From Pseudomonas uvaldensis (GTDB lineage: Bacteria > Pseudomonadota > Gammaproteobacteria > Pseudomonadales > Pseudomonadaceae): a stretch of 64,000 nucleotides of DNA. Positions 33,527-42,461 of the stretch are shown here, piece after piece; within the stretch, counting starts at the first letter, position 1, and each line of letters begins with the position of its first letter. The notes below the pieces were generated by a model. The model saw nothing but the letters and a program-made list of their open reading frames with translations, searched no databases and was not told the origin of the DNA. A program made the translations under genes and the position numbers. The DNA lies in contig NZ_JAIWKS010000006.1 in assembly GCF_021271205.1 (NCBI RefSeq), positions 124,001 to 188,000 on the forward strand, given 5' to 3'.

Positions 33527-33925
33527 TCAGCACTCATCCAGCGGCAGTTTCAATTTCGCCGCCAGGGCCTGGGCTATCAGATGCCCGGCCGGGGCCCGCA
33601 GTCTTAGCTGGGCGCCGTCTTGCAGGGCCAACCTCTGCGCTTCGCTCACGAGTCGTTCAGCCACGCCACGGCGGCGAGTGATGTTTCGTATGCACATCTG
33701 AGACAAGTGCCAAGCGTCCTGGTGCCGTTGCAGGCGAGCGGCGCCGAGTAACCGGTCATTGAAGCGTGCCGCGATCAGCGAGCCCTCTTCCAGGCAGGTG
33801 TGGATCAATTGGGCGGCGTCGCTGAACGGCTCCAACAACCAGGAGGGGGCATCCTGAAAGATTTTTTGCAGGTCCTGTTGATCCTGACGTGTGGCTTCGC
33901 TCACGTGTTCGACGACGATGGGCAT
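33527..33925 (-). CDS. PanZ/PanM-like acetyl-CoA-sensing GNAT protein
   Basis: 132 residues. It matches PanZ (YhhK), the GNAT-fold partner that triggers self-cleavage of the aspartate decarboxylase PanD and senses acetyl-CoA. Shared features are DQQDLQKIF, LIAARFNDRLLGAARLQ, IRNITRRRGVAERLV (acetyl-CoA loop, 84-91), and similar length. The C-terminal AQALAAKLKLPLDEC differs from the enterobacterial tail. panD is not in this window. If right, it regulates pantothenate and CoA synthesis. The alternative is a generic GNAT acetyltransferase. Confidence 0.7.
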   Translation of the reverse strand: MPIVVEHVSEATRQDQQDLQKIFQDAPSWLLEPFSDAAQLIHTCLEEGSLIAARFNDRLLGAARLQRHQDAWHLSQMCIRNITRRRGVAERLVSEAQRLALQDGAQLRLRAPAGHLIAQALAAKLKLPLDEC

Positions 33926-34189
33926 GGAAATTCCTGAGAAATAAAAAAGATCTGCGCCCTACAGAAAGCCGACAACGGCGCGATAAGACAGGTGGCATGA
34001 AAAAAGGTGATATCACTTTGGTTTTTCTGTCACGAGCAAATGGTAACCTTTACCCGTTCGCCCGTCCTTCTGCGACTTGATGTCGCACCAAAATGGAGCT
34101 TCACCGGAAAATACAGTCGTGCCTGCGTGCAATGAAGGCTGAGGGTGATGCGTGGCTGGCGAACCATTCTAACAACTGGGGGATACACA

Positions 34190-35851
34190 ATGAGCACGAG
34201 CATTACGGCGGACGGCGTTGCCGACCAGCCAGCATTCCTCTCCAAGGAACGCATTATTGCCAAGCCCGGCTTCAACCGCTGGTTGGTGCCACCGGCCGCA
34301 CTGGCCATTCACCTGTGCATCGGCATGGCCTATGGCTTTTCGGTGTTCTGGCTGCCACTGTCCAAGGCGCTGGGCATCACCAAGCCCGTGGCCTGCGCGC
34401 CGGATATGAGTTTCATCTCGCAAGTCTTTTCGTCCCAATGCGACTGGCCGATCTCGATGCTCGGCTGGATCTACACCTTGTTCTTCATCTTCCTGGGTTG
34501 CTCGGCAGCCATCTGGGGCGGCTGGCTGGAACACGCCGGACCGCGCAAGGCAGGTGTCGTGTCGGCCTTGTGCTGGTGCGGCGGACTGCTGATTTCCGCG
34601 CTGGGTATTTATACCCACCAGATCTGGCTGATGTGGGTCGGTTCCGGCGTGATCGGTGGTATCGGCCTGGGCCTGGGCTACATCTCGCCCGTCTCCACCC
34701 TGATCAAATGGTTCCCGGACAAGCGTGGCATGGCAACCGGCATGGCGATCATGGGTTTCGGTGGCGGCGCGATGGTTGGTGCTCCGTTGGCTGCAGCGCT
34801 GATGAACCACTTCGCTTCGCCGACTGACGTGGGCGTTTGGCAAAGCTTCCTGGTCATGGCTGCGATCTATTTCGTGTTCATGATCGGTGGTGCCTTGTCC
34901 TACCGCGTTCCGCCGACTGGCTGGAAACCTGAAGGCTGGACCCCAGCCCCGAAAAAAGCCGCCAATGCGATGATCACCCATCGCCATGTTCACGTGAACG
35001 TTGCCTGGAAAACCCCGCAGTTCCGTCTGGTATGGCTGGTGCTGTGCCTGAACGTGTCTGCCGGTATCGGTATCCTGGGCATGGCTTCGCCACTGCTGCA
35101 GGAAGTGTTTGGCGGCAAATTGCTCGGCAACGACCTGCCCTTTGGTCAACTGGACGCCGCGCAACTGGGCCAGATCGCTGCCATCGCGGCCGGCTTTACC
35201 GGTCTGTTGAGTCTGTTCAACATCGGTGGGCGCTTCTTCTGGGCATCCTTCTCGGATTACCTGGGCCGTAAAAACACCTATTTCGTGTTCTTCGCCTTGG
35301 GCGTTGCTCTGTATGCGTTGATTCCGAACCTCGGGCACCTGGGCAGCGTCGCGCTGTTCGTGGCGGCGTTCTGCATCATCCTGTCGATGTACGGCGGCGG
35401 CTTCGCCACTGTTCCGGCCTACCTGGCCGACCTGTTCGGTACGCAGATGGTGGGCGCGATCCACGGTCGTCTGCTGACCGCCTGGGCCGCGGCAGGCGTG
35501 CTGGGTCCGGTACTGGTGAACTACCTGCGTGAATATCAATTGAGCATCGGCGTTGAACGTGCCGCGGCCTACGACATCACGCTGTACATCCTCGCCGGCC
35601 TGCTGGTGCTGGGCTTCCTGTGCAACCTGATGGTTCGCCCGGTCGCCGACAAATACTTCATGACCGACGCCGAACTGGCCGCCGAACAGGCGCTGGGTCA
35701 TGACAAAGGCGCCGACAGCACCACTTCGCTGGAATGGAAAGCCGCACCAGGCACCAAGCCGCTGGCGGTCGCTGCCTGGCTGGTGGTGGGCATTCCGTTG
35801 GCGTGGGGTGTGTGGGTGACCCTGCAGAAGACGGCGGTGTTGTTTCACTAA
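34190..35851 (+). CDS. MFS transporter of the OFA (oxalate/formate antiporter-like) family
   Basis: 553 residues from ATG 34190 (GGGGGA upstream). It has twelve-helix MFS architecture, with GWLEHAGPRKAGVVSAL after TM2 and FPDKRGMATGMAIMGFGGGA, the OFA family motif. The second half has GGRFFWASFSDYLGRKN. There is a large loop after TM3 (CAPDMSFISQVFSSQCDW). The C-terminus carries an extra cytosolic part and a final TM (PLAVAAWLVVGIPLAWGVWV), absent from typical 400-residue OFA proteins. Substrate is probably a small carboxylate; not determinable here. Confidence 0.88.
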   Translation: MSTSITADGVADQPAFLSKERIIAKPGFNRWLVPPAALAIHLCIGMAYGFSVFWLPLSKALGITKPVACAPDMSFISQVFSSQCDWPISMLGWIYTLFFIFLGCSAAIWGGWLEHAGPRKAGVVSALCWCGGLLISALGIYTHQIWLMWVGSGVIGGIGLGLGYISPVSTLIKWFPDKRGMATGMAIMGFGGGAMVGAPLAAALMNHFASPTDVGVWQSFLVMAAIYFVFMIGGALSYRVPPTGWKPEGWTPAPKKAANAMITHRHVHVNVAWKTPQFRLVWLVLCLNVSAGIGILGMASPLLQEVFGGKLLGNDLPFGQLDAAQLGQIAAIAAGFTGLLSLFNIGGRFFWASFSDYLGRKNTYFVFFALGVALYALIPNLGHLGSVALFVAAFCIILSMYGGGFATVPAYLADLFGTQMVGAIHGRLLTAWAAAGVLGPVLVNYLREYQLSIGVERAAAYDITLYILAGLLVLGFLCNLMVRPVADKYFMTDAELAAEQALGHDKGADSTTSLEWKAAPGTKPLAVAAWLVVGIPLAWGVWVTLQKTAVLFH

Positions 35852-35879
35852 CGCATAGCTGAAGCAAACGCTGCGATCC

Positions 35880-35969
35880 TGTGGGAGCGGGCTTGCTCGC
35901 CAAAGCGGTATGTCAGTTAACGATGATGTGGACTGATACACCGCCTTCGCGAGCAAGCCCGCTCCCACA
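35880..35969. repeat. Inverted REP pair
   Basis: TGTGGGAGCGGGCTTGCTCG at the left and its inverted copy at the right, separated by 45 or so bases with TGTCAG/CTGA words. It lies after the MFS transporter gene and can form a very stable hairpin. Confidence 0.9.
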
Positions 35970-36060
35970 TTTGTTTCCGGGTGGTGGCAAAACTGCTTGT
36001 ATGGACATGTCTATCCCCGACGACGGGGCATCCAGCCCGTCAGCGATATCACCGTTCGTG

Positions 36061-36089
36061 TTTCTGTTTGCCGCTCGCGCCTCTATAAT
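36061..36089 (+). promoter_or_regulatory. Candidate promoter of the his operon
   Basis: A perfect TATAAT at 36084-36089, with TTTCTG at 36061-36066 as a weak -35 box 17 bases upstream. The hisB ATG is about 40 bases further. I see no his-leader peptide or attenuator, in line with pseudomonads. Confidence 0.55.
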
Positions 36090-36127
36090 GGCTGCCTTTT
36101 TCGCCCAATGATTTTGCGGAGCTGGTG

Positions 36128-36721
36128 ATGGCCGAACGTAAGGCGTCTGTCGAGCGCGATACTCTGGAAACCCAGATCAAAGCCTCGATCAACCTGGATG
36201 GCACCGGTAAGGCCCGGTTTGATATCGGCGTGCCTTTCCTTGAGCACATGCTGGACCAGATCGCCCGTCACGGGCTGATCGACCTGGACATCGTCAGCAA
36301 GGGCGACCTGCATATCGACGACCACCACACAGTGGAAGACGTCGGCATCACGCTGGGTCAGGCCTTTACCCAGGCCATCGGCGACAAGAAGGGCATCCGT
36401 CGTTACGGTCATGCCTATGTGCCTCTCGATGAGGCGCTGTCGCGTGTGGTCATCGACTTCTCCGGCCGTCCCGGCCTGCAAATGCATGTGCCGTACACCC
36501 GTGCCACCGTTGGCGGCTTCGATGTCGACTTGTTCCAGGAGTTCTTCCAGGGCTTCGTCAACCACGCGAATGTCACCCTGCACATCGACAATCTGCGTGG
36601 GCACAACACCCACCACCAGATCGAAACCGTGTTCAAGGCGTTCGGCCGCGCACTGCGCATGGCCGTAGAGCTGGATGACCGCATGGCCGGCCAGATGCCT
36701 TCCACCAAAGGCGTCCTGTGA
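36128..36721 (+). CDS. hisB: Imidazoleglycerol-phosphate dehydratase
   Basis: 197 residues from ATG 36128 (GGAG at 36118-36121). It dehydrates imidazole-glycerol phosphate to imidazole-acetol phosphate. Mn-binding motifs DIGVPFLEHMLDQIARHG, DDHHTVEDVGI and NTHHQIETVFKA are all present. It is monofunctional: no HisB phosphatase half. Its stop overlaps the hisH start. Confidence 0.97.
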   Translation: MAERKASVERDTLETQIKASINLDGTGKARFDIGVPFLEHMLDQIARHGLIDLDIVSKGDLHIDDHHTVEDVGITLGQAFTQAIGDKKGIRRYGHAYVPLDEALSRVVIDFSGRPGLQMHVPYTRATVGGFDVDLFQEFFQGFVNHANVTLHIDNLRGHNTHHQIETVFKAFGRALRMAVELDDRMAGQMPSTKGVL

Positions 36722-37359
36722 TGCAGACCGTCGCGGTTATCGACTATGGGATGGGCAACCTGCACTCGGTGGCCAAGGCCCTCGAACACGTGGGTGCCGG
36801 CAAGGTACTGATCACCAGCGATGCCGAAGTGATCCGCGAAGCCGACCGGGTGGTCTTCCCCGGCGTCGGTGCGATTCGCGACTGCATGGCCGAGATCCGT
36901 CGCCTGGGCTTCGACTCGCTGGTACAGGAGGTCAGCCAGGACCGCCCGTTTCTCGGCATTTGTGTAGGCATGCAAGCCTTGCTGGAGCGCAGCGAAGAGA
37001 ACTCCGGCGTCGATTGCATCGGCATGTTCCCCGGCCAGGTGAAATTCTTCGGCAAGAACCTGCATGAAGAGGGTGAGGACCTGAAGGTCCCGCACATGGG
37101 CTGGAACGAAGTGAAGCAGGCGGTGGACCATCCGCTGTGGCACAACATTCCGGACCTGGCCCGCTTCTACTTCGTACACAGTTACTACATCGCGGCCGGC
37201 AATGCGCGGCAGGTGGTGGGCAGCGGTCATTATGGCGTCGATTTCGCCGCCGCCCTGGCTGATGGTTCGCGTTTCGCCGTGCAATTCCATCCCGAGAAGA
37301 GCCATACCCATGGCCTGCAGCTGTTGCAGAACTTCGCGGCGTGGGACGGTCGCTGGTAA
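36721..37359 (+). CDS. hisH: Imidazole glycerol phosphate synthase, glutaminase subunit
   Basis: 212 residues, class-I glutamine amidotransferase. The catalytic triad is visible: Cys in PFLGICVGMQALL, His and Glu in VQFHPEKSHTHG. It supplies ammonia to HisF. The ATG shares one base with the hisB stop (TGATG), and its own stop overlaps the DUF2164 ATG (TAATG). Confidence 0.97.
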   Translation: MQTVAVIDYGMGNLHSVAKALEHVGAGKVLITSDAEVIREADRVVFPGVGAIRDCMAEIRRLGFDSLVQEVSQDRPFLGICVGMQALLERSEENSGVDCIGMFPGQVKFFGKNLHEEGEDLKVPHMGWNEVKQAVDHPLWHNIPDLARFYFVHSYYIAAGNARQVVGSGHYGVDFAAALADGSRFAVQFHPEKSHTHGLQLLQNFAAWDGRW

Positions 37360-37613
37360 TGGCACGCAAGAAGCCGTCGATCCTCACCCTCACGCCCGAG
37401 CAGGAAAGTGAGGCGAACCGCAAGATCCAGCGGTTCATGGAGGAGCGTTTCGAACTGGACCTGGGCTCGTTCGAAGCGGCGGAAATTCTTGACCTGTTTA
37501 CCCGCGAAATTGCTCCGCACTACTACAACAGGGCGATTTTCGACGTGCAGACGCACCTTAAGGAAAGGTTCGAAAGCATCGAAAGCGACCTGTGGGCGCT
37601 CGAGAAAAACTGA
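37359..37613 (+). CDS. DUF2164 family protein
   Basis: 84 residues. The family core is visible: LTPEQESEANRKIQRFMEERFELDLGSFEAAEILDLF followed by APHYYNRAIFDVQTHLKERF. It is small, helical and cytosolic, with no known activity. It is translationally coupled to hisH, between hisH and hisA, a placement I recall as conserved in pseudomonads. It may have a role tied to histidine synthesis, but no evidence in the sequence says so. Confidence 0.88.
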   Translation: MARKKPSILTLTPEQESEANRKIQRFMEERFELDLGSFEAAEILDLFTREIAPHYYNRAIFDVQTHLKERFESIESDLWALEKN

Positions 37614-37655
37614 TTTCCGAGCCAAGCTGAACATTCGTATTTGAAGGTTTGCCAG

Positions 37656-38393
37656 ATGCTGATTATTCCCGCTATCGATCTCAAGGACGGCGCTTGCGTA
37701 CGTCTGCGTCAGGGCCGGATGGAAGACTCCACGGTGTTCTCCGATGACCCGGTGAGCATGGCTGCCAAGTGGGTGGAGGGCGGTTGCCGTCGTCTGCATC
37801 TGGTGGACTTGAACGGCGCTTTCGAAGGGCAACCGGTCAACGGCGAAGTGGTCACGGCCATTGCCAAGCGCTATCCGAACCTGCCTATCCAGATCGGTGG
37901 CGGTATTCGCTCGCTGGAAACCATCGAGCACTACGTCAAGGCCGGCGTGAGCTACGTGATTATCGGCACCAAGGCCGTGAAGGAGCCTGAGTTCGTCGCC
38001 GAAGCCTGTCGCGCTTTCCCGGGCAAGGTCATCGTTGGCCTGGACGCCAAGGACGGTTTCGTCGCCACCGACGGCTGGGCCGAAGTCAGCAGCGTGCAGG
38101 TAATCGACCTGGCCAAGCGTTTCGAGGCCGACGGCGTGTCCGCCATCGTTTACACCGATATCGCCAAAGACGGCATGATGCAGGGCTGCAACGTCCCGTT
38201 CACCGCCGCCCTGGCTGCCGCCACGAAGATCCCGGTCATAGCATCCGGCGGCATCCACAACCTGGGCGACATTAAGGCCCTGCTCGACGCCAAGGCGCCT
38301 GGCATCATCGGGGCGATCACCGGTCGTGCGATCTACGAAGGCACCCTGGACGTCGCCGAGGCCCAGGCCTTCTGCGATTCCTATAAAGGCTGA
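37656..38393 (+). CDS. hisA: ProFAR isomerase
   Basis: 245 residues from ATG 37656. TIM barrel converting 5-ProFAR to PRFAR. Catalytic Asp8 lies in IIPAIDLKDG, and the second Asp in YTDIAKDGMMQG. Phosphate loops are IQIGGGIRS and PVIASGGIHN, with IGAITGRAIYEG at the end. It is followed by hisF after 9 bases. Confidence 0.97.
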   Translation: MLIIPAIDLKDGACVRLRQGRMEDSTVFSDDPVSMAAKWVEGGCRRLHLVDLNGAFEGQPVNGEVVTAIAKRYPNLPIQIGGGIRSLETIEHYVKAGVSYVIIGTKAVKEPEFVAEACRAFPGKVIVGLDAKDGFVATDGWAEVSSVQVIDLAKRFEADGVSAIVYTDIAKDGMMQGCNVPFTAALAAATKIPVIASGGIHNLGDIKALLDAKAPGIIGAITGRAIYEGTLDVAEAQAFCDSYKG

Positions 38394-38402
38394 GGACTGA
38401 CC

Positions 38403-39173
38403 ATGGCGCTGGCCAAACGCATCATCCCTTGCCTGGACGTGGACAACGGCCGGGTGGTCAAGGGTGTCAAGTTCGAGAACATCCGTGACGCCGGCGATCC
38501 GGTGGAAATTGCCCGTCGCTACGACGAGCAGGGTGCGGACGAGATTACCTTCCTGGACATCACGGCCAGCGTAGACGGCCGCGACACCACGCTGCACACC
38601 GTCGAACGCATGGCCAGCCAGGTGTTCATTCCCCTGACCGTGGGCGGTGGCGTGCGCACCGTGCAGGACATCCGCAACCTGCTCAACGCCGGCGCGGACA
38701 AGGTGTCGATCAACACCGCCGCGGTGTTCAACCCAGAGTTCGTCGGCGAAGCGGCCCAGCGTTTCGGTTCGCAATGCATCGTCGTGGCCATCGACGCGAA
38801 GAAGGTGTCCGGCCCGGGCGAAACCCCGCGCTGGGAGATCTTCACCCACGGTGGCCGCAAGCCCACCGGGCTCGACGCCGTTGAATGGGCGAAGAAGATG
38901 GAGGGGCTGGGCGCCGGTGAGATCCTGCTGACCAGCATGGACCAGGACGGTATGAAGAATGGCTTCGACCTGGGCGTCACCCGCGCCATCAGCGATGCCC
39001 TGGGTATCCCGGTCATTGCGTCCGGCGGTGTCGGCAACCTGCAGCATTTGGCCGACGGGATCATCGAGGGCCATGCCAGCGCAGTATTGGCGGCGAGCAT
39101 TTTCCACTTCGGCGAATACACCGTGCCCGAGGCCAAGGCCTATATGGCGCAGCGCGGTATCGTCATTCGTTAG
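38403..39173 (+). CDS. hisF: Imidazole glycerol phosphate synthase, cyclase subunit
   Basis: 256 residues, TIM barrel paired with HisH. It has IIPCLDVDNGRVVKGV (catalytic Asp11), LTVGGGVRTVQDI, TSMDQDGMKNGFDL (catalytic Asp) and IASGGVGNLQH. It closes imidazole glycerol phosphate and releases AICAR. It is the last his gene here; no clear terminator follows, and the convergent protease gene ends 24 bases away. Confidence 0.97.
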   Translation: MALAKRIIPCLDVDNGRVVKGVKFENIRDAGDPVEIARRYDEQGADEITFLDITASVDGRDTTLHTVERMASQVFIPLTVGGGVRTVQDIRNLLNAGADKVSINTAAVFNPEFVGEAAQRFGSQCIVVAIDAKKVSGPGETPRWEIFTHGGRKPTGLDAVEWAKKMEGLGAGEILLTSMDQDGMKNGFDLGVTRAISDALGIPVIASGGVGNLQHLADGIIEGHASAVLAASIFHFGEYTVPEAKAYMAQRGIVIR

Positions 39174-39197
39174 TGCAATCGAACCCGGTTTCCTGCG

Positions 39198-40709
39198 TCA
39201 ATGGGCAGCCGGGATCGCATCGCGGGGGGCGCTCGCAGAGCTCAGGATATCGACCCTCGGTTCGGATGGCTGCCCCGAACGGTCATAAGCGATAGTGCAG
39301 AATTTCAGCGGCAGTTCTTCATCTATAAACCAGAAGTCCAGGTATGTATGGGTGGCGTACTGGTCTTTTTCTGCGCAATCAGTCTCGTCCACCGAGCCAA
39401 ACTTGACGGCATAGGTTCGATATTCTTCATTGCGCGCCAGTTCTACTCCAACGCCGGTGCTGATGGCTAATTCAGGCCGCGCCACGGGAAGATCTTCCAG
39501 CACTTCGACAGGAAGGGAAAGGGCGTTCTTGATGAGCCCGAATTCAGCTTCCTGGGCGGCGGAATCCACCCCCACGATACACAGGAAGTAAAAGCCGGGC
39601 CGGGTGCCAATCGAGGAATCGATAAATGCGTTGCTGGAACTGATTGCATCACTGTAATGATGACCATTTTCGCAGTCCTTCGCGGTGCGAACGGTTTTGT
39701 GACGGTAAAAGGCAGTGCTGATGGAAAATCGGTAATCCCATGTCGGGGACTCAATTGTCCCGTCATCCCTTGTTTTAACTCGCTTGTATCTTTCCAGCCC
39801 CTTCGAGTCTGCAGTCACGGTAAATGCTGGATAGAGGGGGCAAGAGGCTATCGCGTCACTGGTTATACGGCCCCGTATGAAACAACTATTTAGAAACGCT
39901 ATCGGGTTGCCATATACATTGTTTGGAATGGCTTTGTAGGCCTCTCCAACCCGCATACAAGGCGCATGCTCCTGGCAGGGTGCGAATCCGCTGGCCAGGT
40001 TTCCGGTGTTCACGACGCCAATGATTTCGTTGGAGTGGCGTCCAAGAATCGGTGCTCCCGAACTCCCTCCCGCTATGTCCTGGCAGCGAGTCATCACGTT
40101 GTTTCGCCATACCCATGGCCCTTCGACAATTTCTTCGGCCGACTGCAGCGTGCAGGCCGCCATGCGCAATGTGGCGTTTTCGAAACCCAGCGGGGCACTC
40201 ACAATCAGGACGTCAGTTCCGTTGTCGGGTTTTTGCCGGGCCAATTCCAATGGTTGTATGCCTGCCTTGAGCAGTATCTGCAGGCTGACATCCAATTCAA
40301 TGATCGCCAGGTCCACGCCTTGCATGCTTCGCCACGCCACTTCCTTCAACGCATAGGTTTTATAAAGGGGCGTGTCGGCGAAGTAGTCGAACTGCATGAC
40401 TCCACTGAGCCGTTTATGAGTAACGATGTTTCCGTTGCCTTTCTCGATACAGTGCCCTGAAGTGAGTACATAAGCGGGCGTTGGTTCGACTACAGAGGCA
40501 TCCCTGGTATCCAGAAGCGTTGCGGTGCAGGCGCCGTTGATATAAAGGCGTCCGATACCTCGCCAATGGTTATGGGTTTCACCGGCATTCTCAAGGACCT
40601 TGGAAGCCGTGAAGTTTTGCAGCTCTTCACCATAGTCTTTGCTGTAGGCATTGTCTGGCTCGACCAGCGAGCAGAGCGCGGCGATAAGCAGTGAGAGGAT
40701 CGATTTCAT
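39198..40709 (-). CDS. Secreted trypsin-like serine protease with extra C-terminal half
   Basis: 503 residues with an N-terminal signal peptide (MKSILSLLIAALCSLVEPDNAYS). The chymotrypsin-fold triad is readable: His86 in LTSGHCIEK, Asp133 in QGVDLAIIELD and Ser217 in AGGSSGAPILG. The Cys pairs (Cys61/Cys87, others later) fit disulfides and export. The second half (about 280-503) has repeated Tyr/Trp beta strands and no family I recognise. Base composition is AT-richer than the his genes, and it interrupts the hisF-to-binding-protein neighbourhood, suggesting acquisition. Target unknown. Confidence 0.8.
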   Translation of the reverse strand: MKSILSLLIAALCSLVEPDNAYSKDYGEELQNFTASKVLENAGETHNHWRGIGRLYINGACTATLLDTRDASVVEPTPAYVLTSGHCIEKGNGNIVTHKRLSGVMQFDYFADTPLYKTYALKEVAWRSMQGVDLAIIELDVSLQILLKAGIQPLELARQKPDNGTDVLIVSAPLGFENATLRMAACTLQSAEEIVEGPWVWRNNVMTRCQDIAGGSSGAPILGRHSNEIIGVVNTGNLASGFAPCQEHAPCMRVGEAYKAIPNNVYGNPIAFLNSCFIRGRITSDAIASCPLYPAFTVTADSKGLERYKRVKTRDDGTIESPTWDYRFSISTAFYRHKTVRTAKDCENGHHYSDAISSSNAFIDSSIGTRPGFYFLCIVGVDSAAQEAEFGLIKNALSLPVEVLEDLPVARPELAISTGVGVELARNEEYRTYAVKFGSVDETDCAEKDQYATHTYLDFWFIDEELPLKFCTIAYDRSGQPSEPRVDILSSASAPRDAIPAAH

Positions 40710-40921
40710 CGAGTGGTTCCTGTAATCAATTAGATAAAAGAGCGTTGTGGCCGACGTCTTTAATTAATCAGGCAGGGACCGAGAGTAGGTGGTAGATAAA
40801 TACCTCAACTGTGAGGAAGGTGATTCGTATCCTGGACGGTTCAGTGAGAATTCAAAGTGCGGTGGACACGATGGCGTGCTCAAGGCACTCTTGGGTTCAC
40901 CATGGATTGCGGTAGTCCGAC

Positions 40922-41668
40922 ATGTTCAAACGCTTCGTTCTAGCCTTTGCAGGCGCCACGTTGCTGCTCGCAGGTAGTGCCCGCGCCGCCGATACATCAT
41001 TGGTGCTGCTGACCGAGAACTTCCCGCCGTACAACATGGCGAAGAATGGCAAGAACTTCGCGCAGGACGAAAATATCCACGGTATCGCCGTGGACATCGT
41101 CCGCGAGATCTTCAAACGCGCCGATATCAGCTACACCCTGACGCTGCGTTTTCCCTGGGAGCGAATCTACAAGCTCGCCCTGGAAAAACCCGGTTATGGT
41201 GTGTTTGTCATGGCGCGATTGCCGGAGCGCGAGAGGCTGTTCAAATGGGTTGGCCCTATTGGCCCGGACGACTGGATCATGCTCGCCAAGGCGGACAGCA
41301 AAATTGCCCTGGACTCACTGGAGCAGGCGCGACGCTACAGGATCGGTGCCTACAAGGGCGATGCGATTGCCGAGACGTTGGCCAAGCAAGGGCTGAATCC
41401 GATTGTGGTCCTGCGCGACCAGGACAACGCCAGGAAACTGCTCAACGGGCAGATCGACCTGTGGGCCACTGGGGACCCGGCCGGGCGATATCTGGCGCGT
41501 CAGGAAGGGGTGAGTGATCTCAAGACCGTATTGCGATTCAACAGCGCGGAGCTGTACCTGGCCTTGAACAAGGATGTATCCGACGAGATCGTTGCCCGCC
41601 TCCAGGCGGCCCTGGATGAGCTGCGCAAGGAAGGTAAAGTGGATGCGATCATGGCGCGGTATCTATAA
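40922..41668 (+). CDS. Periplasmic substrate-binding protein (SBP_bac_3-like)
   Basis: 248 residues. The signal peptide MFKRFVLAFAGATLLLAGSARA is followed by LVLLTENFPPYNM, the common opening of orphan SBP_bac_3 proteins, then GIAVDIVREIF and FPWERIYKLALE. No ABC permease or ATPase lies beside it. Such proteins may feed other transporters or sensors. Ligand unknown. Confidence 0.88.
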   Translation: MFKRFVLAFAGATLLLAGSARAADTSLVLLTENFPPYNMAKNGKNFAQDENIHGIAVDIVREIFKRADISYTLTLRFPWERIYKLALEKPGYGVFVMARLPERERLFKWVGPIGPDDWIMLAKADSKIALDSLEQARRYRIGAYKGDAIAETLAKQGLNPIVVLRDQDNARKLLNGQIDLWATGDPAGRYLARQEGVSDLKTVLRFNSAELYLALNKDVSDEIVARLQAALDELRKEGKVDAIMARYL

Positions 41669-41677
41669 GACCAAGCG

Positions 41678-42460
41678 CTACCGATAAACCCCATCTTTCC
41701 CATGTCCGATCATGGCCCGGTTGCTGCGCAGGCTGATCATCGACTTGATATCGATCCATTCCACCCCCTGAGCCTGGAGTTTGGGTAGCTCGCGTTCGAG
41801 CACCGCCAGGGTCTGCGGGTAGGGATGACCGATCATGACGGCCGAGCCCTGTCGCCGGGCCAGATCAATCGCGATTTGTAATTGATGGGCGATGGCGGCT
41901 TCGGTGCGTTCATCATCGAGGAACACATCCCGAGACACACTGGCCAGGCCGATTTTCTGCGCTTGGGCGGCTGCAACGGTCTGGGCGCTGGTGCGGCTGT
42001 CGACGAAAAACTTGTGGCGCTTTTGCAAGTCGGCCATCAACCACGCCATGGCCTGGGGCTGGGCGGTCATGCGGCTGCCCATGTGGTTGTTGATCCCGCT
42101 GGTGTAGGGCACCGCAGCAAACGCAGCGTCGAGACGCTTGCCCAGTTCCTCGATGGATAGCTCCGGATGCCAGGCGAACGGCCCCGTGGCCGGGTCCATC
42201 GGCATGTGCAGCATGACGATTTTGCCGGCGCGATGGGCTTCGCGAGCGAACTCGGCCGCGTGGGGCGTATCGGGCATGATCGCCGCGGTCACCGGGCCGG
42301 GCAGGGCCAGGACCCGGCGGTCCCGAGGCAGGTTCTGCCCCAGGTCGTCGATGATCAGACTCAGGTAAGCCTTGTGCGGGGAAGTGGGTGGCGTGTCGGG
42401 CGCCGCAAGAGCGGCGCCGGCCACACAGCACAACAGGCCAAGGAGGAACCGCAGGCGCAT
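41678..42460 (-). CDS. Divergent polysaccharide deacetylase (YibQ-type)
   Basis: 260 residues with a signal peptide (MRLRFLLGLLCCVAGAALA). Features of the family are LSLIIDDLGQNLPRDRRVLALPGPVTAAIMPD, MLHMPMDPATG, NNHMGSRMT (metal-site His) and GHPYPQTLAVL. It is an envelope protein of unknown substrate. It begins one base after the ctpA stop, making it the fourth gene of gpmI-envC-ctpA-yibQ. Confidence 0.88.
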   Translation of the reverse strand: MRLRFLLGLLCCVAGAALAAPDTPPTSPHKAYLSLIIDDLGQNLPRDRRVLALPGPVTAAIMPDTPHAAEFAREAHRAGKIVMLHMPMDPATGPFAWHPELSIEELGKRLDAAFAAVPYTSGINNHMGSRMTAQPQAMAWLMADLQKRHKFFVDSRTSAQTVAAAQAQKIGLASVSRDVFLDDERTEAAIAHQLQIAIDLARRQGSAVMIGHPYPQTLAVLERELPKLQAQGVEWIDIKSMISLRSNRAMIGHGKDGVYR

Positions 42461-42461
42461 C

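Noticed and set aside
33990..34030. AAAGGTGATATCACTTT palindrome as a regulator operator
   Set aside because: It is followed by GGTTTTTC and can equally be a weak terminator; no regulator can be tied to it.
34169..35968. 599-aa minus-strand ORF opposite the MFS gene
   Set aside because: Gln/Arg/His-rich shadow with no family signature and no ribosome site.
37230..39107. 625-aa minus-strand ORF across the his genes
   Set aside because: Antisense to hisH, DUF2164, hisA and hisF, all well supported; no domain.
40789..40977. 62-aa plus-strand ORF before the binding-protein gene
   Set aside because: No ribosome site, overlaps the signal peptide start of the real gene, and no family features.
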